The notes under the pieces were generated by a model. The model was not told the origin of the DNA. It saw nothing but the letters and a program-made list of their open reading frames with translations, and did no database searches. 64,000 bases of DNA, from assembly GCF_004212635.1 (NCBI RefSeq), contig NZ_PSRT01000006.1:1-64000 (forward strand). Reading direction: 5' to 3'. The translations under genes were made by a program, and so were the position numbers. The stretch comes from Bradyrhizobium genosp. SA-3. Lineage in GTDB: Bacteria; Pseudomonadota; Alphaproteobacteria; Rhizobiales; Xanthobacteraceae. This document shows positions 1 to 8,930 of this stretch, in pieces (positions within the stretch are counted from its first letter, which is position 1; every line of letters begins with the position of its first letter).

Positions 1-579
1 GCAGGCAAAGAGCGCGGTAAGCTGTCTGAGATCGATGAGTCGAAGCTCGTGCGTGAGCTTATCGAAGTGCCGCGGTTGATTGCTGCGGCGCTGTTAATCG
101 AGCCGCAGATCGAGAAGCTCGCGCGTTATGTCGCTGACTCGAGGGACGTGCTCTATCTCGGTCGCGGCACATCGGCCCCCCTGGCATTGGAGGGCGCACT
201 CAAGCTGAAGGAAATTGCCTACATCCACTCAGAAGGTTATGCCGCCGGCGAGCTCAAGCACGGACCGATCGCACTGATCGATGAGGCCGTGCCTGTGGTG
301 GTGATCGCGCCTTACGACGAGGTCTTCGAGAAGACCGTCTCGAACATGCAAGAAGTTGCCGCTCGGGGCGGCAAGATCATCCTGATCACCGATGCTAAGG
401 GTGCTTTGGAAGCGACGGTGGACACACTCATGACCATTGTGCTGCCGGAGATGGTCGCAAGCTTTACGCCGATAGTCTATGCCATTCCGGTTCAGCTCCT
501 GGCTTACCATACCGCCCTAGTAAGGGGCGCGGACGTGGATCAGCCGCGTAATCTAGCAAAATCGGTGACCGTCGAATGA
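1..579 (+). CDS. nodM: Glucosamine-fructose-6-phosphate aminotransferase, C-terminal part (NodM/GlmS), truncated by window start
   Basis: The reading frame is open from base 1 to the stop at 579, so this is the C-terminal third (about 192 residues) of a longer protein. It holds the second SIS isomerase domain, with the conserved stretches GRGTSAPLALEGALKLKE, SEGYAAGELKHGPIALID and the family C-terminus DQPRNLAKSVTVE. The enzyme makes glucosamine-6-phosphate from fructose-6-phosphate and glutamine. In rhizobia a symbiotic copy (nodM) supplies glucosamine for Nod-factor chitooligosaccharides. I name it nodM rather than glmS because of the symbiosis-gene context; the sequence alone cannot separate the two. 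The glutaminase domain and the promoter lie outside the window. Confidence 0.85.
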   Translation, partial: AGKERGKLSEIDESKLVRELIEVPRLIAAALLIEPQIEKLARYVADSRDVLYLGRGTSAPLALEGALKLKEIAYIHSEGYAAGELKHGPIALIDEAVPVVVIAPYDEVFEKTVSNMQEVAARGGKIILITDAKGALEATVDTLMTIVLPEMVASFTPIVYAIPVQLLAYHTALVRGADVDQPRNLAKSVTVE

Positions 580-945
580 GGCCGCAGTGTTAGTATCGGA
601 GCATTGAGGCCTCGGCGTCGAGCCATTGGGCTCGCGTTTGGTCGCGTCGATTTCGTGGGGACGGAACCGGACAAGTTCTCGATCTTGCCGTGTCCGAAGT
701 TGCTTGTAGCTGCCGTATGGTTGCGCGACTCAGGCCGTGCTCCGCTGAGCGGCGAGACGACGACGTCACTATGGCATGGGCGAGCTCAGAAGGAGAACGA
801 TCCCGACATCAACAGGTCAATCATAGACCCATCCAGCTAAAGAGAAGATTCCGTCGTGCTTGCGTCATCACGTCAGGACACCAATGGCAGCGAGCGTTAC
901 CTTCCTGGCATTCGACTGGAATGGTCGATAACAATCGGGAATTAG
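580..945. other. Intergenic, no convincing gene
   Basis: Short open frames here have no recognisable similarity. Around 790-835 there is loose resemblance (shared words agaacgatcc, caggtcaatcat, gaccca) to 6440-6500, which precedes the second nopP gene. This may be a duplicated upstream segment. Confidence 0.4.
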
Positions 946-1376
946 TCGCCCGTTAAGAACGATTTCAGCGGTGATTGGTCGCTGAGGGCAGCGATGATGG
1001 TGGTCAGGAAGAGACGCCAAAGAGTCCTCAGCCAGGCGAGGATGCGGCGGAAGTTATGCCCGACGGCGGAGAGGATGACGCTGGCGGCATCGCTGGACCG
1101 GTGAAGTACTGAAAATACGGGTCGTGGAGCCAGCGCTCGCACCCCCTCATCGGACAGGCCGTAAATGTGCTTGAGCAGCACCAGCCCGATCACAAAGCGG
1201 GTCGCGATCCCGGGCCGGCCGTTCTCGCTGTACAGCGGCGCGATCTCGCCGTCGATCCAGTTCCAATCGACCTTGCCGGCGAGCTGAAGCAGCGCGTGCT
1301 TCATATTGATGATCTGGTCCAGCCTGGCCCGGAACAGATCGCCCGATCCCCTCGTCCTGTGCTTCTTCGGTCGCAT
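942..1376 (-). pseudogene. IS5-family transposase remnant, internal deletion and frameshift
   Basis: Translation from the ATG at 1376 gives an N-terminus starting MRPKKHRTRGSGDLFRARLD and continuing to HIYGLSDEGV, typical of IS5-type transposases. Compared with the second copy it has lost two bases just after this point, so the CERWLHDPYFQYFTGEEFF motif is read out of frame. It then joins sequence reading DAASVILSAVGHNFRRILAWLR, which looks like the usual transposase C-terminus. The catalytic centre is gone, so it cannot encode an active enzyme. Confidence 0.8.
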
Positions 1377-1545
1377 CGCCACCTCCGATGCGACGACGGA
1401 ATCATGGCTGGCCATTCGACGGAATCCCGAAATGAAATTGCAAGTCCGATGCCCGGTGCACCAAAACCCTGCATTCGCAAACCAGTCCACACGACAAAAT
1501 GCGATTCTAGCTCAATCGCTTAGCCGTTCTCCACGGACGACGCGT
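946..1545 (-). mobile_element. Internally deleted IS5-type element (about 600 bp, both ends retained)
   Basis: The minus strand encodes the N-terminus of an IS5-like transposase followed directly by what looks like its C-terminus. The centre, with the DDE catalytic domain, is missing, with a junction near 1095. Imperfect inverted ends can be seen: gtcgcccgttaagaacg near 945-962 matches the reverse complement of the segment at about 1519-1542 (GTCG..CGT..AGAACG in common). This copy therefore resembles a non-autonomous, MITE-like derivative. About 440 bp of it is repeated at 2963-3408. Confidence 0.7.
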
Positions 1546-1592
1546 TAGCTTCCTCTTCACAAGAGCGCGCGACAGATGCTCAACCTAGGCGC

Positions 1593-1615
1593 GTCAGCTC
1601 ATAGTCAGCTAGACC
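1593..1615 (+). promoter_or_regulatory. Probable tts box (TtsI-activated promoter element)
   Basis: The sequence begins GTCAGCTCAT and continues AGTCAGCTAGACC, which fits the tts-box pattern GTCAGCTTnTCG-AAGCT as I remember it. It lies about 75 bp before the ATG of the nopP-like gene. TtsI-controlled tts boxes precede type III effector genes in rhizobia. Confidence 0.7.
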
Positions 1616-1688
1616 TCTTACCATCGTCGGTAGAGCTCGAGCGGCGCGAGCTCAGCACCCCCAACCGTACCGACAGGAGAGAGATCCG

Positions 1689-2564
1689 ATGTATGGCCGA
1701 ATTGTTGGCTCATCCAGCCAATCCACAAGCGCTACCCAGGCTGATGAATCGAGGCATTCAGATGACGAGGGCTTTGCGGAAAGGCTTGCAGGCATGGCGC
1801 CCGATGCTGGCCCAAGTTCGTCTCAAGCAGCGACACGGCCGTACTCCGTAGTTCCCCGACCTCCGATCGAAGAGATCGACATGGATACCTTCGGGGAAGA
1901 AGTGAAGGCCTTCTATAGCGATGACATCAAGCACATTGCCGATAATCCACTGGAGTACTCGGATTTCATATCCACAAAAGCTGAGCGCGCAGCAAACGTT
2001 GCTAGAACCCACGGTCACACCGACGAAGATTCGGACGAGGCGCGATATTTCGCCTATCGATTGGGTGACAAAACCGTTGGGCTTCTGAGAACAGAAGGCG
2101 GACTTCGGGTAGGAGGAAGGCGATTCAGCGCCCAGTTTCCCGGTCGAAACGTCGTCACATCCCAAGTAGATCTTCGGGTTACCCATCCGCTCGTCGAGAA
2201 CGCTGGCGATATTCTACTGGAGCATCAGCTTCGGGAGGACGGCGAGCGAGCATTGATTATGTCAAAACCTGCGTTGCCAGGCATCGAGCCCCGTCTGGCT
2301 CAGATGGGCTTTGTTCCTGTGAGTGATAAGAATCACTGGGTGCTTGATCCTCACCAGCATCCCGACAAGTGGACGCATAACGCTGAAGGTAAATGGCAAC
2401 GGGTAGGCAAACGTGAAGGATATCTCGCCGCCGAGAGTAGTGGTGCTCAGGCAAGAATCGAGCGAGCTTCGAGTGAAGCAAGTGATGAGACAGAGTCGTC
2501 CGGCGATGACACGTCTTGGTACTTCGAACGCCTTAATCTAGGCCCGGGGTCGGCTGCCGAATAG
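1689..2564 (+). CDS. nopP: NopP-family type III effector (first copy, 291 aa)
   Basis: NopP proteins are secreted through the rhizobial type III system into legume cells. NopP variants are known to decide compatibility with certain soybean genotypes (Rj2). This protein shares with the 6718-7542 product the N-terminal MY.RI..S start, the segments RPYS, AFYSDDIKHIADNP-EYS and ARYF.Y.LG.K.VGLLR.EGG, and the core HPLVENAGDILLEHQLR. The serine-rich N-terminal 50 residues fit a type III secretion signal. The C-terminal tail is longer and Ser/Glu-rich. The ATG has AGGAGAG six bases upstream. Divergence from the second copy is considerable, so it is a paralogue rather than a recent duplicate. It sits between two IS remnants and behind a tts box. 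NopP assignment is good; host target unknown. Confidence 0.8.
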   Translation: MYGRIVGSSSQSTSATQADESRHSDDEGFAERLAGMAPDAGPSSSQAATRPYSVVPRPPIEEIDMDTFGEEVKAFYSDDIKHIADNPLEYSDFISTKAERAANVARTHGHTDEDSDEARYFAYRLGDKTVGLLRTEGGLRVGGRRFSAQFPGRNVVTSQVDLRVTHPLVENAGDILLEHQLREDGERALIMSKPALPGIEPRLAQMGFVPVSDKNHWVLDPHQHPDKWTHNAEGKWQRVGKREGYLAAESSGAQARIERASSEASDETESSGDDTSWYFERLNLGPGSAAE

Positions 2565-2789
2565 TCGCTGTGGGCGAGGCCGGACCTGGTGACTACTGAG
2601 CTCATTGAGTATGTTGCTGCAGGAATGGCTCGCCACTTCAAAACGAGCTTGTGTTAGGCGGCGGGATCGCGCCCGGAGTGCTGCGCCGACCTGCGCTGGG
2701 CCGCTCGCCGCCAGTCAGCGAGCACGCGTAGCCGAATTGGATCCAATCCACGCATTCCATAAGGGGCCGCGACGTGTCGAGGCCTTCGG

Positions 2790-3243
2790 CTGCACGATGG
2801 CGTCGACCGTGACCCGCTTGAGGTCCTGATTGCGTAACGCGCCGCCTCGTGCGCCACCCGCAGGCTCTCGGCCAGCAACAGCTCCAGCTTGTCGCCAAGC
2901 CGCTTGCGCCAGTGGATCAGGTCCGAGCGCTCGTGCGGGAAGGCGTGCTGAAAGAACTCTTCGCCGGTGAAGTACTGAAAATACGGGTCGTGGAGCCAGC
3001 GCTCGCACATTCCCTCATCGGACAGGCCGTAAATGTCTTGAGCAGCAGCAGCCCGATCACAAAGCGGGTCGCGATCCCGGGCCGGCCGTTCTCGCTGTAC
3101 AGCGGCGCGATCTCGCCGTCGATCCAGTCCCAATCGACATTGCCGGCGAGCTGAAGCAGCGCGTGCTTCATATTGATGATCTGGTTCAGCCTGGCCCGGA
3201 ACAGATCGCCCGATCCCCTCGTCCTGTGCTTCTTCGGTCGCAT
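2790..3243 (-). pseudogene. IS5-family transposase remnant, frameshifted and truncated
   Basis: The start ATG is at 3243 (same N-terminus as copy one). A one-base loss near 3037, in a run reading taaatgtcttgag instead of taaatgtgcttgag, breaks the frame. The remaining transposase continues in another frame to the VTVDAIVQPKA motif and then ends abruptly. Non-functional. Confidence 0.75.
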
Positions 3244-3410
3244 CGCCACCTCCGATGCGACGACGGAATCAAGGCTGCGATTCGACGGAATCCCGAAATG
3301 AAATTGCAAGGCTCCGATGCCCGGTGCACCAAAACCCTGCATTCGCAAACCAGCCCACAACGACAAAATGCGGCTCTAGCTCAATGGCTTAGCCGTTCTT
3401 CACGAACGAC
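2790..3410 (-). mobile_element. Second IS5-type remnant, 3' truncated
   Basis: It has the same left part as the element at 946-1545 but retains more of the interior: the minus strand reads LSDEGMCERWLHDPYFQYFTGEEFFQ, HAFPHERSDLIHWRKRLG and LKRVTVDAIVQPKA. Homology stops near 2790. The outer end at about 3388-3410 matches the end of copy one. Bases 2640-2790 beyond the break hold nothing I recognise. Confidence 0.75.
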
Positions 3411-4086
3411 GAATTACGGACAGTTGGGAGATCCAAGTCGGCTCTTGGTTACCTAGCCTGCTATCTGCCTTGCAGGGCCAAATCAGCCTGAAGCTCGATG
3501 CACAAAAGATATCTCTAACTCATCCTCGCATCTTGCCGAAGCCGGCGAGCAAGTCGGTGCAGACGGCTTCGGGCCTCTCCGTCGCGGCTTATTCACTGGA
3601 AGCGCATACGCGCGACAACTTACTTTTCCCGATTGCCAGCATCCGCTCCATGTCGGGCAAGTTGAGCATGCACTTCGACCCCGGGACGATTGCTAGGATA
3701 AGCGTCCAGTTTCTTCCGTAGATCGCGCGTAGCAGCGGCTCATTCAATCCGGTTGGGCCACACGCGCCACCGCGGCCCTCCCACCTGCTACCTGTCATCA
3801 AAAGGATTGTTAGAAACCGGACATTCCCGCGCAAGTTCCAGGGCCTAGAATCAATAGCAGATGGTTCGCCGCACCGGAAGGACGCGGCGCGCCCGCTGTA
3901 GATGCGACAGGCGAGTACTATTGGCCATTATCTGGCCCAGCGACAACCGACCCGCTCGTATAGGAGGATCGACCGGCGACGCGGGATTTAGCACGACTGG
4001 CAAATCCGGTCGGTGGGCCAGCGATCGCATCGGGCTCATACCGCGGAGCCGCAGATATGGTTGAAAGAAGAACCGCTCCTCATTCT
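3411..4086. other. Intergenic, no convincing gene; one TGT-N10-ACA match at 3808-3823
   Basis: Open frames here look random. A perfect TGT-N10-ACA palindrome (NifA-site pattern) lies at 3808-3823. This pattern is expected about once per 4 kb by chance, and it is 270 bp from the nearest -24/-12-like sequence, so it is weak evidence. Confidence 0.3.
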
Positions 4087-4102
4087 CGGCACGGGAATTG
4101 CT
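4086..4102 (+). promoter_or_regulatory. Candidate sigma54 -24/-12 promoter upstream of the GH127 gene
   Basis: TCGGCACGGGAATTGCT matches YTGGCACGN4TTGCW at all but one position, with GG (4088-4089) and GC (4100-4101) spaced correctly. It lies about 210 bp before the gene start. The nearest NifA-type site is distant (3808-3823), so the activator, if any, is unclear. Confidence 0.4.
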
Positions 4103-4310
4103 GTCCCGCTCCTCGAACGCGACTGCTGTCAACGCATGTCTGGGAGTGCTGCGCCTTAGGGCAGCCTCTCCATTTCTAGCGTTTGAACGCTCGCACCGAG
4201 AATAAGAGTGTGCAGCCGCAAATCTCAGGGCCACAACCTCAACAACGCAATCGTGGTGAGGTGGCATGCCAGGCTAGGTGTCCGTTCGCCACACTCTAAG
4301 GAGGAACGAG

Positions 4311-6275
4311 ATGAATGATCGGAATGTGGCCGAAGTCGATCTTCACAACCTACAGGTCTCGGATCCGCTGATTGGGAGATGCCAGCAGTTGGTCAGGGAA
4401 GTGGCAATTCCCTACCAATGGGAGGTGCTAAACGATCGCAATCCCGAGGCGATACGGAGCCACGCGGTGGAGAACTTCCGCCTTGCCGCCGGACGTGCGA
4501 GGGGCGAGTTCCATGGCACGGTTTTTCAGGACAGTGACGTCGCAAAATGGCTTGAGGCGGCTGCATGGTCGCTATGCCAGACACCCAATCCAGAGCTGGA
4601 GAAAGCCGCCGATGAGCTGATTGAATTGATTGCGGCCGCTCAATGCGGCGACGGCTATATCAACACCTATTTCATACTGAACTCGCCTCAGGAGCGCTGG
4701 ACCAACCTAGCAGAGTACCACGAACTTTATTGCGCGGGCCACTTGATTGAAGCGGGTGTCGCGTTCTTTCACGCGACTGGCAAACGGAGATTGCTGGAGG
4801 TCGTTTGCAGGCTTGCTGACCACCTCGGCACAGTTTTCGGCCCAGAGCGCGATCAGTTGCACGGCTACGATGGCCATCCGGAAATCGAACTTGCGTTGGC
4901 ACGCCTCTACGAAGCGACAAAGGAGCAGCGATATCTCACGCTAGCCAATTATTTCGTGGAGCAACGCGGCACGGAGCCACACTTCTACGACATTGAGTAC
5001 GAGAAGCGCCAGCAATCCTGCGTCCACAAATCCGACGGCACGCCTTGGATGATAAAAAACAAAGCGTATAGCCAAGCGCACTTGCCGCTTTCGGAGCAGC
5101 GGACTGCAACCGGTCATGCGGTTCGTTTTGTATACCTCATGACGGCGGTAGCTCATCTCGCGCGTCTGCGCCAGAACGAGCAGCAGCGCCAAACTTGCCT
5201 ACGGCTATGGCAAAACATGGTCCAGCGCCAGATCTATATTACCGGAGGCATCGGCTCGCAAGGCGCCGGCGAAGCGTTCAGCAGCGATTACGATTTGCCA
5301 AATGATACGGCGTACGCGGAAAGTTGCGCGTCGATTGGCCTGATGATGTTCGCGCGCCGTATGCTGGAGATGGAACTGGACGGTCGCTATGCCGACGTGA
5401 TGGAGCGCGCACTCTACAATACCGTTCTCGGCAGTATCGCGTTCGACGGGCGTCACTATTTCTATGTTAACCCGCTCGAAGTGCATCCCAAAACGCTCAG
5501 GTCTAATGGCATCTACAATCACGTCTCGCCGGTGCGACGACGCTGGTTTGGCTGCGCGTGCTGTCCACCGAACATCGCACGCCTTTTCACATCGATTGGT
5601 CATTACATCTACACGCCCCGCACCGACGCGCTCTATGTAAATCTCTACGTTGGTAATAGGGTGGCAATATCCGTCGAGGGACATACGCTGCGGTTGCTCA
5701 TAAGCGGCAGCTATCCCTGGAGAGACGAGGTGCAAATCGCCGTCGAATTTGCGCCGCCAATTGCCCACACGCTCGCCCTGCGCCTGCCGGAATGGTGCAG
5801 CGCGCCGCAGGCGAGCCTGAACGGCGAGCCTGTGAATTGCGAGCCGCGCAAGGGCTATTTGCACATTCGCCGAACATGGCGGCAGGGAGATCGCGTCAAA
5901 CTATCGCTGCCGATGCAAGTGCGTCGCGTATACGGCCATCCACAAGTTCGCAATTTGGCCGGCAAGGTGGCCATCCAGCGTGGCCCGCTAATTTATTGTC
6001 TGGAGGAAGTCGACAACGGGACCGAGTTACACAACGTTTGGCTTCATGCAGACAGCAGGTTTTCCCTTATCGAAGGAACTGGTCTCTTTAACGGCAAGAT
6101 TTTGCTGCAGGCCGACGGAGCGCGGTTGCAACACGCGCATTCTGAAGAAGCGGCGCTTTATCAGTACGACAAAGTGCCTGGACAACTAGAACCGCAGCAG
6201 CTGACATTCATTCCGTGGTTCGGCTGGGCTAACCGCGGCGAAGGCGAAATGCGGATTTGGGTAAATGAGCGTTGA
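4311..6275 (+). CDS. Glycoside hydrolase family 127 (DUF1680; beta-L-arabinofuranosidase type), 654 aa
   Basis: GH127 enzymes release beta-L-arabinofuranose from plant cell-wall hydroxyproline-rich glycoprotein glycans and related substrates, using a zinc-bound cysteine nucleophile. The protein has full family length, with an alpha/alpha barrel core (about residues 30-430) and C-terminal beta domains. The key motif WFGCACCPPNIAR near residue 420 supplies the nucleophile and zinc cysteines; QRQIYITGGIG and DYDLPNDTAYAESCASIG are also family blocks. I place the start at 4311 because TAAGGAGG precedes it by six bases; an upstream in-frame GTG at 4278 has no such site. No signal peptide is evident, so the enzyme is probably cytoplasmic or exported by another route. 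It stands alone between two effector genes. Its substrate is not determined by the sequence. Confidence 0.85.
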   Translation: MNDRNVAEVDLHNLQVSDPLIGRCQQLVREVAIPYQWEVLNDRNPEAIRSHAVENFRLAAGRARGEFHGTVFQDSDVAKWLEAAAWSLCQTPNPELEKAADELIELIAAAQCGDGYINTYFILNSPQERWTNLAEYHELYCAGHLIEAGVAFFHATGKRRLLEVVCRLADHLGTVFGPERDQLHGYDGHPEIELALARLYEATKEQRYLTLANYFVEQRGTEPHFYDIEYEKRQQSCVHKSDGTPWMIKNKAYSQAHLPLSEQRTATGHAVRFVYLMTAVAHLARLRQNEQQRQTCLRLWQNMVQRQIYITGGIGSQGAGEAFSSDYDLPNDTAYAESCASIGLMMFARRMLEMELDGRYADVMERALYNTVLGSIAFDGRHYFYVNPLEVHPKTLRSNGIYNHVSPVRRRWFGCACCPPNIARLFTSIGHYIYTPRTDALYVNLYVGNRVAISVEGHTLRLLISGSYPWRDEVQIAVEFAPPIAHTLALRLPEWCSAPQASLNGEPVNCEPRKGYLHIRRTWRQGDRVKLSLPMQVRRVYGHPQVRNLAGKVAIQRGPLIYCLEEVDNGTELHNVWLHADSRFSLIEGTGLFNGKILLQADGARLQHAHSEEAALYQYDKVPGQLEPQQLTFIPWFGWANRGEGEMRIWVNER

Positions 6276-6619
6276 CACCGAACGCGCGGGTCGGCTTCCA
6301 CGAGTCGAAGTTAGATCACGTTTCTGGCGCAGGCGATATCTTTGGTCAAAGTCTGGAAATCGGCCAATCTATGGAAGGCGGCTCGTCCGCGAGCTCCACT
6401 GGAACGTTGAAAAGAAAACATATGAGGCGGGGCGGCGGAACTACGAAAAGAGAACGATCCGATTGGCGTCAGCAGGTCAATCATCGATCGACCCAATTCC
6501 TTATGGAGGAGCATCCTCGGACGTGCTCGCGGCCTCTCGTCAAACCTGATGATGGCACGAGCGTGCCGCCGTGTCGTTCAGAAGGAAGCTCTATGACAAG
6601 CCAGCGTGAGGGCAGCCAC
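6276..6619. other. Intergenic, no convincing gene
   Basis: Short overlapping frames only. The part at 6440-6500 resembles 790-835, which lies upstream of the other nopP gene. Confidence 0.4.
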
Positions 6620-6644
6620 GTCAGGTTTTGGTAAGCCAGGCTCC
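6620..6644 (+). promoter_or_regulatory. Probable tts box upstream of nopP
   Basis: The element starts GTCAGGTTTTGG and continues TAAGCCAGGCTCC, agreeing with the GTCAG-TT-T-G-AAGC-A-GC skeleton of tts boxes. It lies about 75-98 bp before the nopP ATG, the usual distance. Confidence 0.7.
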
Positions 6645-6717
6645 CTATCAGCGCCGCTGGGCCTAACAAGCCTAAACTAGATGCGGAAATGTATGTCCGA
6701 CGGGAGCACCAATCGCC

Positions 6718-7542
6718 ATGTATAATCGGATCAATGGCTCGTCCTACTTCCAATCCTCTCACTTTGCCGAAAGTGATGAGCAAATCGACGCCGACATCTT
6801 TGCGGATGCGTTCGCCAATATGCGCTTAGCCGAATCTGGCTCGAGTGGCGGTTCATCTTCGGCAACAAGACCGTATTCGCTCGTTTCAACCCCTCCCATA
6901 ATGGAGTTCAACGATCGTCAGTCATTCCGAAAAGCCGCGGAGGCCTATCATGACGACGAAATCAAGTACATCGCCGACAACCCCCAAGAGTACTCCGAGT
7001 TCGTGTCCGCCAAGGCAAAGCGAACTGCAGAACTTGCCAAAGACTACGGGACAACCCGAGATTCCGAGAATGCGCGATACTTCAGCTACCAATTGGGCAA
7101 CAAGAGTGTCGGACTTCTAAGAATGGAAGGCGGCGACAGCATGACGAAGTTCGACGTCAAAAGGTGGAAGGAGCTGTTTCCTGGGCGATCCGGGACGACC
7201 TCTACCGTAGATCTTCAGGTCGTTCATCCGCTAGTCGAGAACGCTGGCGATATTCTGCTCGAGCATCAACTTCGAATGGAAGGCAAACGGCCGCTGCTCA
7301 ATTTGCGTCCAGCTAATGCGGAAGCAAGAGCACGTGCGGCAAAGTTGGGGTTCGTCGAGGTTGACGCCGACAACATGGTTCTCGACCCAGAGAAGTCAGA
7401 CAAGTGGATAAGGAATAGCGACGGCGAATGGCAGCGAAAAGGCACTGCTGGGTATCTTTCCAAAGATGACGACAGTGAAGGCAGTGATACCGAGATCCCA
7501 GCGAGCTCCTCACCATACGATTATGAGGATGATTTTATGTGA
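6718..7542 (+). CDS. nopP: Type III effector NopP, 274 aa
   Basis: This is the closer match to the NopP family: it begins MYNRINGSS and has the conserved ARYFSYQLGNKSVGLLRMEGG, WKELFPGRSGT and HPLVENAGDILLEHQLR blocks, and its length is typical of the family (about 270-280). The serine-rich N-terminus serves as the presumed secretion signal, and the C-terminus is acidic and serine-rich. NopP is secreted into host cells, is phosphorylated by plant kinases, and can be an avirulence determinant. A tts box precedes it. Compared with the paralogue at 1689-2564 it has a shorter tail and a few internal length differences. No chaperone or secretion-apparatus gene is in the window. Confidence 0.88.
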   Translation: MYNRINGSSYFQSSHFAESDEQIDADIFADAFANMRLAESGSSGGSSSATRPYSLVSTPPIMEFNDRQSFRKAAEAYHDDEIKYIADNPQEYSEFVSAKAKRTAELAKDYGTTRDSENARYFSYQLGNKSVGLLRMEGGDSMTKFDVKRWKELFPGRSGTTSTVDLQVVHPLVENAGDILLEHQLRMEGKRPLLNLRPANAEARARAAKLGFVEVDADNMVLDPEKSDKWIRNSDGEWQRKGTAGYLSKDDDSEGSDTEIPASSSPYDYEDDFM

Positions 7543-8458
7543 CCACGGGGTCCCGGGATATGGCCCCATGGAGTAGGCCCATCTAGCCTGCTCCGGGCTC
7601 CCCTGCGTTTATTGGCGTTTCGGCTGGGAGTTCTTCTGAGTCGGCTCAGAATACTACCCCCACAATGCCCCTTGGCTTAGCGGTTGCTGATCCGTTTGCG
7701 CCTTGGAAGTAGGGGCTCACTGCGCAAGGCAATTGCGACAATGCTCGCTGCGGCGAGAACCTGCATGGGGTGCCGCCAAAGTGCGCCCGGCCGCCCAGGG
7801 GCCGGGCGTGCTGCGCGGAGCAGTTTGGACTGCTTGGAGGCAGAAGTCTTCTACAGATGACGCCTACGAAGTAGTAAGGGCGTGGGCGGGCGTGAGTCGG
7901 TGGGCAGGAAACGCACAGCGAACCGGCGGCCCGATGGACAAGGCTGGTCGGCATGCGTCAACGGACATAACGACGTCGTGAGCAAAGCATCGTGCAGAGC
8001 TCTTTCACCAGAAAAGCCTCAACACAAGACGTGAGGCGGTTGTCCTGGGCGAAGCTCCGTTGGCGTGGTCACTGCAGTCGGGCTGCGCACAGCCAATCTC
8101 CTGCTTTGTCGAGCGCTCTCAGCCAGCTCCGCTCTGCAATGGAATATATAGCCTCGATCCAGACGGAGTTAAGAAGTGCTTAGGGTCGTCGATTGCTTTG
8201 GGTGAGCATTACGTTGAACGTCGACCTGCAGAATGAGTCGAGCTGGCGTGCCCTCCGGCCCTCGCAGCGATAAGGTTGTTCTGCACCAATGTAGCCGCCC
8301 GGCGATAGTCGGTAAGGCATCCACAAGGCAACAATTGGCCTCTCGCTCGCCTGATTTTAGAGCAGCGTGTCCGACCGCGAAGAGGTTGATCGGTGGCGAG
8401 ATCGTCGTCGCATGAGCGTTAGATCGGACATGAACTCAAGCGCTGCAGGTTGATTGCG
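7543..8458. other. Non-coding stretch of about 0.9 kb
   Basis: I see no gene with recognisable similarity, no tRNA and no clear promoter. Open frames on both strands have composition expected of chance in GC-rich DNA. Confidence 0.4.
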
Positions 8459-8845
8459 TCAGATCCCGATTCGGCCGCCACACGCCTTCAGTGCGGTGTC
8501 GATGTACTCGATTAACGCTTGTCCGCCAAAGGGTTTGGCAAGGAAGCCAATCGCTCCGGCGCCCAGCGCTGACGCGCGCACGCGGTCGTTGGGGAAAGCA
8601 GTAATGAAAATGAACGGTGCGTCGTAACCACGCGTCCGCATCTCTGCCAACAGCTCCAAGCCGCTCATAGCCGACATCTGCACATCGGTAATGACACAGG
8701 ATGTCTCGTTCAACTGCGGCGACCGCAAGAGTTCCTCGGCCGACGCAAATATTTGGACGATGTAGCCACGCGATTTCAAAAGGTTCTCTGTCGCCGCACG
8801 GACTGAGGCGTCGTCGTCAACGACGGAAATCAAAGGCGTGGACAA
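8459..8845 (-). CDS. Single-domain response regulator receiver (FixJ/NodW-type receiver, no output domain), 128 aa
   Basis: A complete CheY-like receiver domain is present: the acidic pocket DDD follows ISVV, the phosphoryl-acceptor Asp is in CVITDVQM, the conserved Thr in IFITAF and the Lys in FLAKPFGG. No DNA-binding domain follows. The start is most likely a TTG at 8845, because AGGAGGG lies six bases upstream; an in-frame ATG at 8884 would add 13 residues with no ribosome site. It is transcribed in the same direction as nodV-nodW and follows them by 85 bp, so it may act in the same phosphorelay, for instance as a phosphate sink. It may alternatively be what is left of a second regulator. 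Confidence 0.8.
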   Translation of the reverse strand: MSTPLISVVDDDASVRAATENLLKSRGYIVQIFASAEELLRSPQLNETSCVITDVQMSAMSGLELLAEMRTRGYDAPFIFITAFPNDRVRASALGAGAIGFLAKPFGGQALIEYIDTALKACGGRIGI

Positions 8846-8930
8846 GACGAGCCCTCCTGACGCGGGAATAGCGGCTGCAAGCATTAGCCACCTTCGGCGA
8901 AAAGTGGGCTTGAGTGACGAAATTGTAAAA

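Larger units (their letters stand above)
1096..3408. repeat. Direct repeat of IS sequence (1096-1540 and 2963-3408) flanking a nopP-like gene
   Basis: The two segments are nearly identical over about 440 bp in the same orientation, differing by small indels and a few substitutions. Between them lies the nopP-like gene at 1689-2564. Such direct repeats allow loss or amplification of the enclosed gene by homologous recombination. Confidence 0.8.
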
